From Cladochytrium replicatum (Eukaryota > Chytridiomycota > Chytridiomycetes > Cladochytriales > Cladochytriaceae), in NCBI GenBank assembly GCA_025526935.1, contig JAHLKD010000007.1, positions 62,001 through 126,000 on the forward strand: a DNA stretch of 64,000 bases. Reading direction: 5' to 3'. This document shows positions 34,431-45,882 of this stretch, piece by piece; the stretch's first letter is position 1, and each line of letters opens with the position of its first letter. The notes beneath the pieces were generated by a model, which was not told the DNA's origin, ran no database searches, and saw nothing but the letters and a program-made list of their open reading frames with translations. Position numbers and translations under genes: made by a program.

Positions 34431-35824
34431 TGACGAAGATGGGTTGAGCGAGGCTGACGCGCAATCCCGCGGGCACTGTCCAGCACAGTTTCCTGAGCAT
34501 CCATGGGGAGCTGACCACGGACATACAGGAAAATAGCAGGATCAGTAACTGAACTGAGGATATGTGCATATCTCTTGTGGACAACTTCCCTGACCGCAGC
34601 CTCCCGCTGCTCCAAAGGCAGAGTAGAGGCTCGGCGAAGAAAGTCAGGGTTTGATTCGTCAGTGGAAGCTTCCTGGGTGGAGAAGTGCGCACGGAGAGCA
34701 ATTGCGGTTGAGCGAATACAGATAAAGGAAGCAATGTTGCGACCAACGAAACTGATGTGGCGGATACCACGCACCACCTCATCGCCCAAGAGAGCCCTCA
34801 GCATGGTCCGCACAAAGCCGAGCCGCTGTCTCATGATGTCCTTGATGTACACAGTGGTCAAATCATCCACACGGGCCTGAAGATCAGCAGGTGGGGAGAC
34901 CAGCAGCGGAGAGGTCGGAGGATAGAATACGACAGGCCGAGGGCCACGAAGGCTGACATTCGAAGTGGGGTCACGACCAGCAAGGGCAGTCCTGACAGCT
35001 TCTGTACGAGATTCAGCACTCAGTGTGGGGAGACTCTCAAGCACACGGGCACGGGCATTGGCAGCAGCAGCGGCATAAGTGCGTGGACCACGAGGTCCAC
35101 GTGGGGCAGGTCGACTAGACGGGGGGCGAGGGCCAGGAGCACCAGAGTTCCCAAGATCGTCCTGAATTGGAGGATTACCATGCAGTTGTCTAGGGGGAAG
35201 GCACACAGGCGCAGCCACATCATCATGGCGGGAGACTGGGGCAACTGGAGGTGAAGGCGAAGGCAGCGGCCTCCCAAAGCGACCCACCAGATCCTCGGCC
35301 ATATCACGACAAACACTAAAAAATTCAGCAGGAGTGTCCCTCGGCAAATGTGCAAGCATAGGATCCAGCATCGCCAACGGATCAAAGGTTGCACAAACAG
35401 ATCGCATCTGAGTGAGAACGACACGGAGATCGGCCAGAGATGCAACACTCGAGGGAGCAGCCACAGCAGCAAGAACCCGGACACCCGGCAGATGTGATCG
35501 GGAACGAGAACGGGAGCGACCACGGGGCAATTCATGTTCAGCAGGTCTTTTGGCGCGTCGGTCACGTGATTGGAAGTCACGTGATTCGGCATTTTCATCC
35601 TCCCCCATATTCACATCATCGGCCCAGTGAATTGGAGAGGCAGGAGCGGAGAATGGAAGCTGTGGAGCGGAATTTTCAACAGAGGAGGCACGGGGGTGCG
35701 AACGGGCCTCAAAAATCACGGTGCCACCAGAAAGTCCATCAGGGGGCACAGCGGGGGGTGCGGCGGGCGGCGCGGCATGCGGCGCATCAGGCGGCTGCGC
35801 ATGCGGAGCGCTGGGAGGCGGCAT
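34427..35824 (-). CDS. LINE A ORF1 protein
   Basis: The 465-residue frame starts MPPPSAPHAQPPDAPHAAPP. It has a Pro/Ala-rich N terminus, an acidic segment (DDVNMGEDENAESRD), a basic RS stretch (RGRSRSRSRSHLPG) and a C-terminal half conserved with family B ORF1 (RGIRHISFVGRN...). No zinc knuckle or RRM is recognised. It presumably packages LINE RNA, by analogy with other LINE ORF1 proteins. The stop overlaps the ORF2 start (ATGA). Confidence 0.75.
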   Translation of the reverse strand: MPPPSAPHAQPPDAPHAAPPAAPPAVPPDGLSGGTVIFEARSHPRASSVENSAPQLPFSAPASPIHWADDVNMGEDENAESRDFQSRDRRAKRPAEHELPRGRSRSRSRSHLPGVRVLAAVAAPSSVASLADLRVVLTQMRSVCATFDPLAMLDPMLAHLPRDTPAEFFSVCRDMAEDLVGRFGRPLPSPSPPVAPVSRHDDVAAPVCLPPRQLHGNPPIQDDLGNSGAPGPRPPSSRPAPRGPRGPRTYAAAAANARARVLESLPTLSAESRTEAVRTALAGRDPTSNVSLRGPRPVVFYPPTSPLLVSPPADLQARVDDLTTVYIKDIMRQRLGFVRTMLRALLGDEVVRGIRHISFVGRNIASFICIRSTAIALRAHFSTQEASTDESNPDFLRRASTLPLEQREAAVREVVHKRYAHILSSVTDPAIFLYVRGQLPMDAQETVLDSARGIARQPRSTHLRQ

Positions 35825-35827
35825 TGA

Positions 35828-35829
<2 letters not shown>

Positions 35830-35876
<47 letters not shown>
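35830..35876 (-). repeat. (CT)n microsatellite forming the LINE A 5' leader
   Basis: In the element's sense, ~45 nt of pure CT dinucleotide lie between the upstream neighbour's A-run and ACATCA-ATG of ORF1. The other full-length copy has the same arrangement. Confidence 0.85.
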
Positions 35877-35882
<6 letters not shown>

Positions 35883-35901
35883 TTTTTTTTTTTTTTTGAA
35901 C
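35877..35901 (-). mobile_element. Ultra-short LINE tail: GTTC plus poly(A)
   Basis: In the minus-strand sense the next copy ends GAAGTTC-A(n), followed by GTTC and another A-run of about 20, then the CT leader of full-length copy 1. Only the last four element bases are present. Confidence 0.45.
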
Positions 35902-36063
35902 TTTTTTTTTTTTTTTTTTTGAACTTCATAATATGTATTTATTGTCCAACCAATACATATCACCCGCTGGTGCAAAATCCAAATACAAGTGTAAAAATAC
36001 ACGTAAATTGGCAGCACATGGGGAGCCGTGCGAGCCGTAGGAAAAGTAAAATGTTTCAAAACA

Positions 36064-39000
36064 CTAAGGCATATCCAAATCAACAAAAGCAGACAAGATA
36101 CAATCAGGAGCTGGAGACAAAACTAACTCATAACCAAGACAGTTTGACCAAATGCGGTTAAGTGCACGAAGAACAAGAACCCACTGGGAAAAAGCAGGGG
36201 AAGGATAAAAAGGCCGTGGTGAAAGCATATCAATTGCAATGTCAAGAGGTAGGCGGGGATCGTCAGGCGGGCCTAAATCAAAACTAGCAGACAAACTAGC
36301 ACGCAAATGTAGACACACAGAGACATGGGCACGCGACACTTCAGGGGCATCATGACAGTTCCTACAATAAGGTCGGGGGTTTGGAAACAGGCGGCCAAGC
36401 CGATATAGCAGGAACAAACGAAGACATACTGTTGGGAGATGTTGGTGTGGGGGTAGCAACAAAGGGTGGCGAAGTTTCAAATTGCGGACAGGGGCAAACG
36501 AAACTGCAATTGGTCCATTATGCGCAACAGCTAAAGACTGAAAATGCAACATCAACGGATGAAGTGGGAGCACAACAGGCATAGGAACAATGAGATCATT
36601 GTGACAAGCGGAAAAATAAGGAGATGAACCATAACCGACTGGAGATGACCGATAGAATTGCAACACAGCAGCTGGTAACAGAGGGCTGGAATCACTAGAC
36701 CAGCGAGCAAACATACGTGCCTGAAGGTACTTCAGCCTGAACTCAAAAGTAGGAATTTGCGCTAACAGCAACAAACCAACACGCGAAGTGGTATGGGCTA
36801 TCGAAAACAGACGACACAGTGCATGATAACAAAAACGCTCGAGTACCTGAAGCTGAGCAGTGGAAGGCCGAATAAGTGCTAAACCAAACTCAAGTGAAGG
36901 TCTAATAAAAGACAAAAACAACAACCTGGCAACACGAGGAGCAGACCCACCAAAGTACGAGACATAAGGTGCAAAAAGATACAATGAGGCACGAGCTTTC
37001 TCTAAGCGATGATCAATAGTTGCAGCAAGATCAAACCCTTCAATAGTAAAATAGTGACCAAGGTATCTAAATGAAACCTCTACAGGGAGGGCAGAGCCAT
37101 GAAGCTTCAAGGGGGTGGGTAACCGTTGAGAAGATAACACAGCACACTTTGAAGGTGAAAACACAAAATGAGAAGCTAAAGCAAAATCTTCACAAATTTT
37201 CAATGCACGTTGGGCTTGCTCAGGGGTGGCAGAAAACAAAGCTATGTCATCAGCAAAAAACAACGAATTGAAAACAGGAGTGTTATAAGAAAACCTAGCA
37301 AGATGAGAAGATTCACGACGAAGGAGCTGTGCTAAAGGATTGATGAAAACTGAGTACAAGAACGGAGACAAAACAGAACCTTGAAAAAGACCTCGTGGAA
37401 TCGAAAACAAATCAGAAGAACGATTCTCTATAACAACCTGAGAAGAACAACGATCAAACATACTCATCAAAACAGAGATCAAACGGTTTGGAATTCTGGG
37501 AAATTGACGAAGACGTTCCCACAAAAGAGGCCTATGCACAGTATCATACGCTGCTTTAATATCTAAGAAAGTAACACAATAAGGCAGAGCAGTGCGGGAA
37601 GCCCGTCGAAGGGTAGCATCTAATGCAAAAACACACTCAACACCTGAACGATTGGCCTGGAAACCAGCTTGGGCGGGATCAAGTTTACCAACATGAGCTA
37701 CAAGCATAGGAAGCAGGGTACGCTCAAAGATTTTTCTATCAACATTGGTTAAAGTAATGGGGCGGTACTGACTAATATCACCTATGGAGCCCTTATTCTT
37801 CCAAACAGGTAACAACAAGCCAGCATTCCAGGCAGAGGGCGACAAACCTGAACGGAAAATAGTGTTTGAAAGTTGAACAAAAGGATAGCAACATCAGAAG
37901 CTAACGGCTTAAATAACTCAGCTGGAATATGGTTTGGGCCAGGAGCAGAGTTGTTTGGGGAAGAACGAATAGCACAAACAAAGTCACTAACACTAACTGA
38001 CACAGAATCATTCAGCGCATGTAGACAAACGTGTTCTGCACTGGCAGAGGATTGTGCAAACTGAGTCTGATAAACGGAGGCAAAGTGATTGCGATAATGA
38101 GATACAGAGGCAGGATCAGACAATAAACCACTTGCAGCTGAGCGCCGTTGATGACACCTACGCGCGGTGGAAAGAACTTTGCTAACCTCGGTTAAAGAAC
38201 TAGGAGAAGAACTAAACATATTGTCGCCAGAAGCCTCTCGAGCTCGCTGAGAAAGAGACCAAGTACGAAAAGCTTTGACACGCTCACGCGATAGCCGGTC
38301 ACGCTCCAAGCAGGCAATACTCAACTAAACCAGGATCAGGATCATCACAGGAAGAAACAGCTAAATAGTGCTTATGAGCAAGTAAGTAGCTCCGTCGCAA
38401 GGCCACTAAATGCGGCGGCAACAATGGCAGGGCAGGGCGACGGCGAACTAAACTAGGGGGGTCCAATGACACAAGCAGCACATGAAGTAACAAAGGACAA
38501 AATAATATCCAATGCAGAGTCAATACATCCCTGTGCAACATCCACAGACATTTGGGCAAAGGCGGGAGCTTCTAAAATTGGACTGAGTGCAGCATTGACA
38601 TCAGCAAGGGTGGGATCAAAAAACAAATGTCCCACATCCTCCATTGCTTGAAAGACAGCAGGTTCACGCAACAGATGAGCAGCCCAGCGCTTGTGGGGGG
38701 GTGCAGCAGAGGGAGCGCTGGCATTGGGAGGAGCAAAAGAAAAAACAGCTGTAACCGGAAAATGGTCAGAAGCCCAAGGCATAAACTCGCCGTCGGCTAG
38801 ACGACTATGAACTATGTAAGAAATAGGATCACATTGAAGCAGAGGATTGACAAACAACAAATCGATAATGGAGTCACCATTGCGAGAAGAAAATGTGGGG
38901 TTATGACAGGAAGGGTGCTTAACTAGAGAGAAACTAGCGGCAGAAATAAATTGCTCAAACAACCTACCCCTACGATTTGAAGAATGATCACCAGTAGCTA

Positions 39001-39445
39001 AAAAACGGGCATTGAAATCGCCCAACAAAAGAACAGGGCACGGAGACGACGGGACATGTTGAGGAAGTGAAGCAATAAACTCTTCAAGGAAGGGGTCCTG
39101 AGCAATACCACATGGAGGCAAATAATACCCTCCAACCAAAAGCCCACGAAATGTAAACCATAGAGAGGTGCCACCATAACTAGAAACGAGACGGAAATCA
39201 GAAGCTCTACAAAGACTGCGATTGATCAAGACTCCCACACCAGCCCGTCGTGTACCCGATGACCCAGGAGAAAAACGAGTGTCAAAAATCAAATCTGGAG
39301 AAGGCAGCGGGTCTAAAGGAAAAAGGTGTGTTTCAGTCAGGAGCAGAAAAACAATGTGATTTGCGCGCATAAAACGAAACAGTGAATCAAGAACTCCAAA
39401 GCTCAAATTGCGACAATTGAAGGTACCAACTCGAACACTAATCAT
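36064..39445 (-). pseudogene. LINE A ORF2, frameshifted
   Basis: Against the intact ORF2 this copy has one extra base near 38454 (A before a G-run), one near 38311 (an added A or G) and one lost A near 37878, net +1. The endonuclease is open for 330 codons and the RT half for 593 codons, in different frames. The RT motif FFADD is unchanged. Confidence 0.88.
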
Positions 39446-40839
39446 TGACGAAGATGGGTTGAGCGAGGCTGACGCGCAATCCCGCGGGCACTGTCCAGCA
39501 CAGTTTCCTGAGCATCCATGGGGAGCTGACCACGGACATACAGGAAAATAGCAGGATCAGTAACTGAACTGAGGATATGTGCATATCTCTTGTGGACAAC
39601 TTCCCTGACCGCAGCCTCCCGCTGCTCCAAAGGCAGAGTAGAGGCTCGGCGAAGAAAGTCAGGGTTTGATTCGTCAGTGGAAGCTTCCTGGGTGGAGAAG
39701 TGCGCACGGAGAGCAATTGCGGTTGAGCGAATACAGATAAAGGAAGCAATGTTGCGACCAACGAAACTGATGTGGCAGATACCACGCACCACCTCATCGC
39801 CCAAGAGAGCCCTCAGCATGGTCCGCACAAAGCCGAGCCGCTGTCTCATGATGTCCTTGATGTACACAGTGGTCAAATCATCCACACGGGCCTGAAGATC
39901 AGCAGGTGGGGAGACCAGCAGCGGAGAGGTCGGAGGATAGAATACGACAGGCCGAGGGCCACGAAGGCTGACATTCGAAGTGGGGTCACGACCAGCAAGG
40001 GCAGTCCTGACAGCTTCTGTACGAGATTCAGCACTCAGTGTGGGGAGACTCTCAAGCACACGGGCACGGGCATTGGCAGCAGCAGCGGCATAAGTGCGTG
40101 GACCACGAGGTCCACGTGGGGCAGGTCGACTAGACGGGGGGCGAGGGCCAGGAGCACCAGAGTTCCCAAGATCGTCCTGAATTGGAGGATTACCATGCAG
40201 TTGTCTAGGGGGAAGGCACACAGGCGCAGCCACATCATCATGGCGGGAGACTGGGGCAACTGGAGGTGAAGGCGAAGGCAGCGGCCTCCCAAAGCGACCC
40301 ACCAGATCCTCGGCCATATCACGACAAACACTAAAAAATTCAGCAGGAGTGTCCCTCGGCAAATGTGCAAGCATAGGATCCAGCATCGCCAACGGATCAA
40401 AGGTTGCACAAACAGATCGCATCTGAGTGAGAACGACACGGAGATCGGCCAGAGATGCAACACTCGAGGGAGCAGCCACAGCAGCAAGAACCCGGACACC
40501 CGGCAGATGTGATCGGGAACGAGAACGGGAGCGACCACGGGGCAATTCATGTTCAGCAGGTCTTTTGGCGCGTCGGTCACGTGATTGGAAGTCACGTGAT
40601 TCGGCATTTTCATCCTCCCCCATATTCACATCATCGGCCCAGTGAATTGGAGAGGCAGGAGCGGAGAATGGAAGCTGTGGAGCGGAATTTTCAACAGAGG
40701 AGGCACGGGGGTGCGAACGGGCCTCAAAAATCACGGTGCCACCAGAAAGTCCATCAGGGGGCACAGCGGGGGGTGCGGCGGGCGGCGCGGCATGCGGCGC
40801 ATCAGGCGGCTGCGCATGCGGAGCGCTGGGAGGCGGCAT
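39442..40839 (-). CDS. LINE A ORF1 protein
   Basis: A 465-residue frame almost identical to the ORF1 at 34427-35824; the only difference I noticed is RGICHISF for RGIRHISF. It has the same Pro/Ala N terminus, RS stretch and ATGA overlap with ORF2. Its conservation in two copies with broken ORF2 fits recent insertion rather than selection. Confidence 0.75.
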   Translation of the reverse strand: MPPPSAPHAQPPDAPHAAPPAAPPAVPPDGLSGGTVIFEARSHPRASSVENSAPQLPFSAPASPIHWADDVNMGEDENAESRDFQSRDRRAKRPAEHELPRGRSRSRSRSHLPGVRVLAAVAAPSSVASLADLRVVLTQMRSVCATFDPLAMLDPMLAHLPRDTPAEFFSVCRDMAEDLVGRFGRPLPSPSPPVAPVSRHDDVAAPVCLPPRQLHGNPPIQDDLGNSGAPGPRPPSSRPAPRGPRGPRTYAAAAANARARVLESLPTLSAESRTEAVRTALAGRDPTSNVSLRGPRPVVFYPPTSPLLVSPPADLQARVDDLTTVYIKDIMRQRLGFVRTMLRALLGDEVVRGICHISFVGRNIASFICIRSTAIALRAHFSTQEASTDESNPDFLRRASTLPLEQREAAVREVVHKRYAHILSSVTDPAIFLYVRGQLPMDAQETVLDSARGIARQPRSTHLRQ

Positions 40840-40846
40840 TGATTTT

Positions 40847-40854
<8 letters not shown>

Positions 40855-40915
<61 letters not shown>

Positions 40916-40916
40916 G
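40855..40916 (-). repeat. (CT)n/(CA)n leader of LINE A copy 2
   Basis: In the element's sense the leader reads GGACCTACC, then ~45 nt of CT with one interruption, then CACACACACA-AAAATCA before the ORF1 ATG. The added CA run shows that the leader has diverged between copies by microsatellite change. Confidence 0.8.
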
Positions 40917-40920
40917 GTCC

Positions 40921-41340
40921 TTTTTTTTTTTTTTTTGAACTTCATAATATGTATTTATTGTCCAACCAATACATATCACCCGCTGGTGCAAAATCCAAAT
41001 ACAAGTGTAAAAATACACGTAAATTGGCAGCACATGGGGAGCCGTGCGAGCCGTAGGAAAAGTAAAATGTTTCAAAACACTAAGGCATATCCAAATCAAC
41101 AAAAGCAGACAAGATACAATCAGGAGCTGGAGACAAAACTAACTCATAACCAAGACAGTTTGACCAAATGCGGTTAAGTGCACGAAGAACAAGAACCCAC
41201 TGGGAAAAGGCAGGGGAAGGATAAAAAGGCCGTGGTGAAAGCATATCAATTGCAATGTCAAGAGGTAGGCGGGGATCGTCAGGCGGGCCTAAATCAAAAC
41301 TAGCAGACAAACTAGCACGCAAATGTAGACACACAGAGAC
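40921..41340 (-). mobile_element. LINE A 3' fragment, 5'-truncated
   Basis: About 420 bp: the last 84 ORF2 codons, 3' UTR and poly(A). The 5' end abuts the poly(A) of the family B copy. The sequence is nearly identical to the full copies, so truncation was probably at insertion. Confidence 0.88.
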
Positions 41341-43140
41341 ATTTTTTTTTATTTTTTTTTTTTTTTAACAATATTATTATTTATTTTGCACATACAATGC
41401 ATAACAAAAAACAACACCCAAAGTGCCTTACAAGATGGTCATGGACCAGCACATAGGGAAGCGCGCGCAGCATAAGGAAAACCAACAAAGCAAAACAGAG
41501 AATGTAAACTCAAACCTGTGGCTACCCGTCAGATACTGCTAAGGTGCCAAAAAAACAGGTGAGTAATAAATAATGAGAAAAGAAAACGTTAAAGATCCAC
41601 AAATGCAGGGCCAAAGAGGGAGTCTGGAGGAGAAACTTCTAATGGCAGACCCATACAGTGAAGCCAAATCTTATGGAGACAACGAAAAACTAGATACCAC
41701 GGTGCAAGATTCACTGGGTTGACAATGCGAAGTGGACGAAGGCCATCAATTGCAACGTCAAGCGGAAGTTGTAAAACAGGAACAGGAACAGGAGGCAACA
41801 ATAGGTCAAGACGCAAACATTCTGAAACATGAGATCTAGAGAGAGTTGCAGTGCGGCAGTGACAACACTGCTTGCGGGGGTGATAAAACAAACGTCCAAG
41901 GCGATACTGCAGAAGCCTCAAGATTGACGAAATAGGGAAGCATGGAGGAGCAATTGCTAGCGCATGAGGGTGTGCAGATGCAAGGGGAGCAAAGCTAGCA
42001 GCTATAGAACCATAGGCAGATGAGGCTACTTGGTGAAAGTGATTTGCGATAACATCAGAAGGTTTGGGAACTACAACATTTGCAGCCAGGAAGAGGAAGT
42101 GATTGTTGAAAGGGACAGGAGAACAACGAAAGTGCTTTCCCTGGTGAAGAAAGAATGACAACATAGAGTGAACCATATCAGGGGCATCATCATCCAGCCA
42201 ACGTTGAAACATCTGAAACTGCAGATATTGAAGCCGAAACTGAAGGTCAGGAAACTTAAAAAACAGTAAAACCCCAGCAATTGAAGTGGAAAATGAAAGG
42301 CGAAGAAATCGACACAAACATTGGTGAATAAAAGTCCGAACTGGTTTGCAAACAGCAACAGAGGGAAGAATAAAATATAAACCAAATTCAAGCGTAGGTC
42401 GAATAAAAGACAAAAACAAATGACGAACCACAACCAGAGAATGAGAACCAAACATCCTTGAAAAAGAAAGCAAAGCAAAAGAAGCTGCGCGCGCTTTGGC
42501 AAGTCGATGGGAAATAGTCAGTGAAACATCAAATCCAGTATCTCCAAAAAAGCAACCCAGATAACGAAATGAAGGCTTGACAGGCAGAGGTTGACCATGA
42601 AGAAGCAAAGGCGAATGAGCAGGAATAGGAATTTTTGTGAGAATCACAGACTTCAAAGGAGCAAAAGAAAAACCACGAGCTTGGGCAAACTGGTCACAAA
42701 CAGAGAGAAGAACCTGCATAGCATCCAAAGTAATTGCAAACAAGGCCAAATCATCTGCAAATAAAAAAGAATTATATCGTGGTTTGGCAGGATGAAAGAG
42801 TGTTATAGGTGGGGCAAATGGTCGGAGGAGCCCAGGTAGAGGATCAAGAAAAGTGATATAGAGAAGTGGACTGAGAACAGAACCTTGAAACAAACCTCTA
42901 AACAAATCAAAAGCATCTGAAAAACAATTTGCAACAACCACTCTGGAAGAACAAAAATCAAACAGAGACTTCAAAACAAAAACAAATGGCAACGGTACTC
43001 CCCTAGAAAGAAGCTCAGCCCAAAGAATTGCACGATTTGTGGTGTCATAAGCTGCTTGAATATCTAAAAAACCAGCAACCCAAGGAACCTTGGCATTAGA
43101 CGCACGGGAGATACATGCCTGAAGACCAAAAACATGACCA
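41341..43140 (-). mobile_element. LINE family B, 5'-truncated copy abutting tRNA-Ile
   Basis: The copy contains the C-terminal half of ORF2, the family B 3' UTR (CTTCCCTATGTGCTGGTCCA in sense) and a poly(A) with one interruption. The 5' truncation point lies at or within about 5 bp of the mature tRNA-Ile 5' end at 43145. It is the best preserved family B copy here. Confidence 0.88.
41589..43140 (-). pseudogene. LINE B ORF2, C-terminal half (RT), truncated
   Basis: The frame is open from the truncation point to a stop at 41589 (about 515 codons). It includes FLDIQAAYDTTNR, GSVLSPLLYITF and LFADDLALF of the RT, and a C-terminal Cys/His cluster CCHCRTATLSRSHVSEC. The endonuclease and RT start are missing. 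It is clearly homologous to family A ORF2 but distinct in sequence, so the two families are separate lineages. Confidence 0.85.
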
Positions 43141-43144
43141 GCGA

Positions 43145-43218
43145 GCTCTATTAGCTCAGCTGGTTAGAGCGTGGTGCTAATAACGCCAAGGTCACAGGTT
43201 CGATCCCTGTATGGAGCA
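43145..43218 (+). tRNA. tRNA-Ile (anticodon AAU)
   Basis: A 74-nt cloverleaf: acceptor GCTCTAT/ATGGAGC with discriminator A, D arm GCTC...GAGC, anticodon stem TGGTG/CGCCA around loop CTAATAA (anticodon AAT), and T arm ACAGG-TTCGATC-CCTGT. Boxes A and B are canonical. No intron. LINE B ends about 4 bp upstream. Confidence 0.96.
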
Positions 43219-44034
43219 CTTACTTAGATGAGAATTCCCCTCCAAATTTGGAGTGAACAGTTTTCATTTCAGCGATCTTACGAACAGCTCTGTAGTTTTT
43301 GTTTCCTTCCCAATCAATATCCTAGGAGTTCTGTAAAAATAAAGTGTTTTCGCATATCCGTCAGACCACTTCGGGGTAAAAGCCAACATTGTCCTTTTTG
43401 GCGGAAGCCCTTTGTCATCATGGCGTTTCTCTCCGTTCACGAGTTAAATATATCACCGCCTACTGAAGAAACGGACTGTGTGCACATCTCTTTTGATTGA
43501 TTGTGTCTCAGTTTCTTCAGAAATAGAAGTGATCGACAACCTATCACTTTGTGCCAAAAAACGAAGGGGACGTTTATAATCAGGCCTATACAGTCCAACC
43601 TATACAGTCCAACCTCGAGCTTGCCATAAATAGCTGAACTAGGTTGTTCAATTGCAATGAATGATGGTTCGCAATACTTTAGAACAAAGTCGACCGGGCC
43701 GTGCACAAGAATGCACAAGATAGTCCGGCATGATTCCCCTAGTTTGCATGATTGTTGTTGCTGGGAGACGGGAGCGATTTCGGAGATCGGAAGAAGAAAG
43801 AACCAGCGGAAAGCTTTCAATCTGATGAGTGGAGCAATGGCTTCAGAGAGGGCGGAACGAGTACACAATTTTTTGTTTATGGAGATTCGATAAGAGGGGA
43901 GAAACAACAGGTAGTTATACCAAAATAGACATAAAAAAGAAAGACAAGCGGATTGAGACACAGCTAGTATCCTTGCGAGCATTTATTCAGAACATTATTA
44001 TTCTGTTGTTTAACGACGCGTCGCCCACCTCCCG
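43219..44034. other. Intergenic region, no gene seen
   Basis: Downstream of tRNA-Ile and upstream of the p47-like gene. A frame of 181 codons on minus has no family resemblance. A short tandem repeat of CCTATACAGTCCAA lies near 43586-43612. Confidence 0.45.
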
Positions 44035-45659
44035 ATGGACAACAACAACCTCATCGAACAGTTCGTCGCTGTCACTTCGGCATCAGACACTGACGGTAAC
44101 TGCATTCATTCTCAGCTGCTAATAACACTGATCATTGGGTCTACACAGCAAGGAAATTCCTCGAGAGCGAACACTGGGACCTCCAGGAAGCATTGACAGC
44201 ATTCTACGACGTGGGCGCTACCCCTCTCCAACTACCTGCCCAATCTTCATCGAGCGCTCAGTCGGTACCAGCAGCTTCATCGTCAAGACCGATTGCTTCG
44301 ACTTCACGGCCCAGTGGTTCGAGGGGAGCTCCGAGGAATGTGCGGACTTTCAGCGAGTTGGCAAATGCTGATTCGAATAGCGAAGACGATGGGGAGGATT
44401 ATTTTGCCGGTGGCGAGAAATCGTGAGTCCCCCGGAAACGATTTGCTGGGGTGGTACTTATCTTGTTTAAGGGGGATTTTGATGAAGGGCGGCGCGGGAA
44501 AGAAGCCTGAGCCATCGGATCTTGTCAAGCAGATTCTCGAGAAAGCGTCAAAGTACGTTGATCACTATGTGAGAATTGGGGTTGGTGTAATTCATAAATT
44601 TCGCAGAGCTGGCCCTCCCCCAGAAGACTTTGAGAAGAAGGAAAAGAAGAAGCCTGCGTTCATTGGATCGGGTATGTTAAGTAGTTTGTTTAACTTCTGT
44701 GTGTTTTATTGAACTTTCTCAGGATATAGATTGGGAAGCGAGGATGAACCGCCCGCGCAAACTCCGCAAGCTTCATCTTCATCTTCAGCTCGTGTCCCGG
44801 CCACCCCTGCTGGCCAAGACATGGAAGTGGTATATAACACTGCTATCATAAAATTTCCAATTGTTTGATCTGATGAATCCTCTAGGTTGAGCGGCAGCTA
44901 ACGTTCTGGCGCAATGGATTCAGCATCGATGACGGCCCTCTCATGTCCCACGACGACCCTCAGGCCCGGCAGTTCCTAGAAGCAATCAATTCTGGGTAAC
45001 CATCTCCATTTCCCAATTGACTTATGGATCTCACGGTGTTTCTACTTCCAGTCGCGCACCCCCGCAACTGCTGAACGTCGCCTACGGCCAACCCGTTGAA
45101 ATCAAAGTCGCTCACCGCATGGAGGAAGACTACAAGCCCCCGCCAAAGAAGCCGCTGAAGGCTTTCAGTGGCGGCGGACAGCGCCTTGGTGCGCCCATTC
45201 CAGGTGAAACCGTCAGCGCACCAGCAGTGTCGAGCATCCCGGGCAGTTTTCCAGGCTCGGCGCCTGCTGCTGCGATCGAGAGTTTGGGACCGGTGGTTGT
45301 TGTGGACGAGAGCGTTCCGGTGACTAGCATCCAGGTGCGGCTTGCGGACGGATCTAGGTGAGCGAAGGATTTGCGCGGGAGATTATGTTTGGCTGATGGA
45401 ACTTTTGTAGGGCGGTATACAAGTTTAACGATACACACACTGTAGGAGACATTCGGAATCAGATCAATAGGTGGGACGCACGTCCACTGCGGATTGTGAG
45501 TTAGGCTGACGTGATGTCTGAAAAAGGAACCGACCTGGAGATGCGGACCGTAACTATGCGTTGATGACGACGTTCCCGAACCGCGAGCTGACGGACAGTT
45601 CTGCTACAATCAAGGATGCAGGACTTGTGAATGCTGTGATTGTGCAAAAGTACAACTGA
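44035..45659 (+). CDS. Shp1/p47-type Cdc48 cofactor (UBA, SEP and UBX domains)
   Basis: Nine exons (44035-44095, 44149-44422, 44472-44552, 44607-44671, 44723-44829, 44886-44995, 45052-45357, 45411-45470, 45527-45659) give 398 residues. The UBA-like start has [20 protein letters not shown] and [12 protein letters not shown]. The middle has YFAGGEKSG, a known p47 signature. The SEP domain shows [15 protein letters not shown] and [15 protein letters not shown]. The UBX domain at the end has [20 protein letters not shown] and [10 protein letters not shown]. These proteins guide the AAA ATPase Cdc48/p97 to ubiquitinated substrates in membrane fusion, phosphatase control and degradation. Order and length agree with the family. 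Confidence 0.95.
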
Positions 45660-45882
45660 ATTTTGAAACGGCAGATAGCAACGATGGTCACAATATGGCC
45701 CGCCCGGCCGGTCATCCTCAAACGAAATCTCAATATATTCACTCAGCAGCGTCTCCATTGATTGCTATAACACACTGAACTAGACAAGTATAATATTTAT
45801 TTTTTGTATTGCTGTGCAGAGTGCCAGGCAACCCGCCGGGAACGAGTGCTACCACAGCTACGAGCGGACGTACCGTTCCCAC

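Larger units (their letters stand above)
30880..35876 (-). mobile_element. LINE family A, full-length copy 1 of the tRNA-Ile array
   Basis: About 5.0 kb: a (CT)n 5' leader, intact ORF1, ORF2 with two frameshifts, 3' UTR and poly(A). It is nearly identical to the copies at 2064-5946 and 35902-40917. Long antisense frames inside it repeat in every copy and are mirror effects of ORF2 codon use. Confidence 0.92.
35902..40917 (-). mobile_element. LINE family A, full-length copy 2 of the tRNA-Ile array
   Basis: About 5.0 kb: a CT-rich leader (starting GGACCTACC in sense), intact ORF1, ORF2 with three single-base frameshifts, 3' UTR and poly(A). It is in the same orientation as its neighbours and joins them tail to head without unique sequence between. 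Confidence 0.92.

Noticed and set aside
31364-38651. Many plus-strand open frames inside the minus-strand LINEs (for example 31364-31567, 36381-36584, 33451-33636)
   Set aside because: They recur in each LINE copy as exact antisense shadows of ORF2 and have no start context or family resemblance.
35830-40916. CRISPR-like or telomeric repeats in the CT tracts
   Set aside because: They are simple dinucleotide runs without spacers, at LINE 5' ends; no CRISPR array is seen anywhere in the window.
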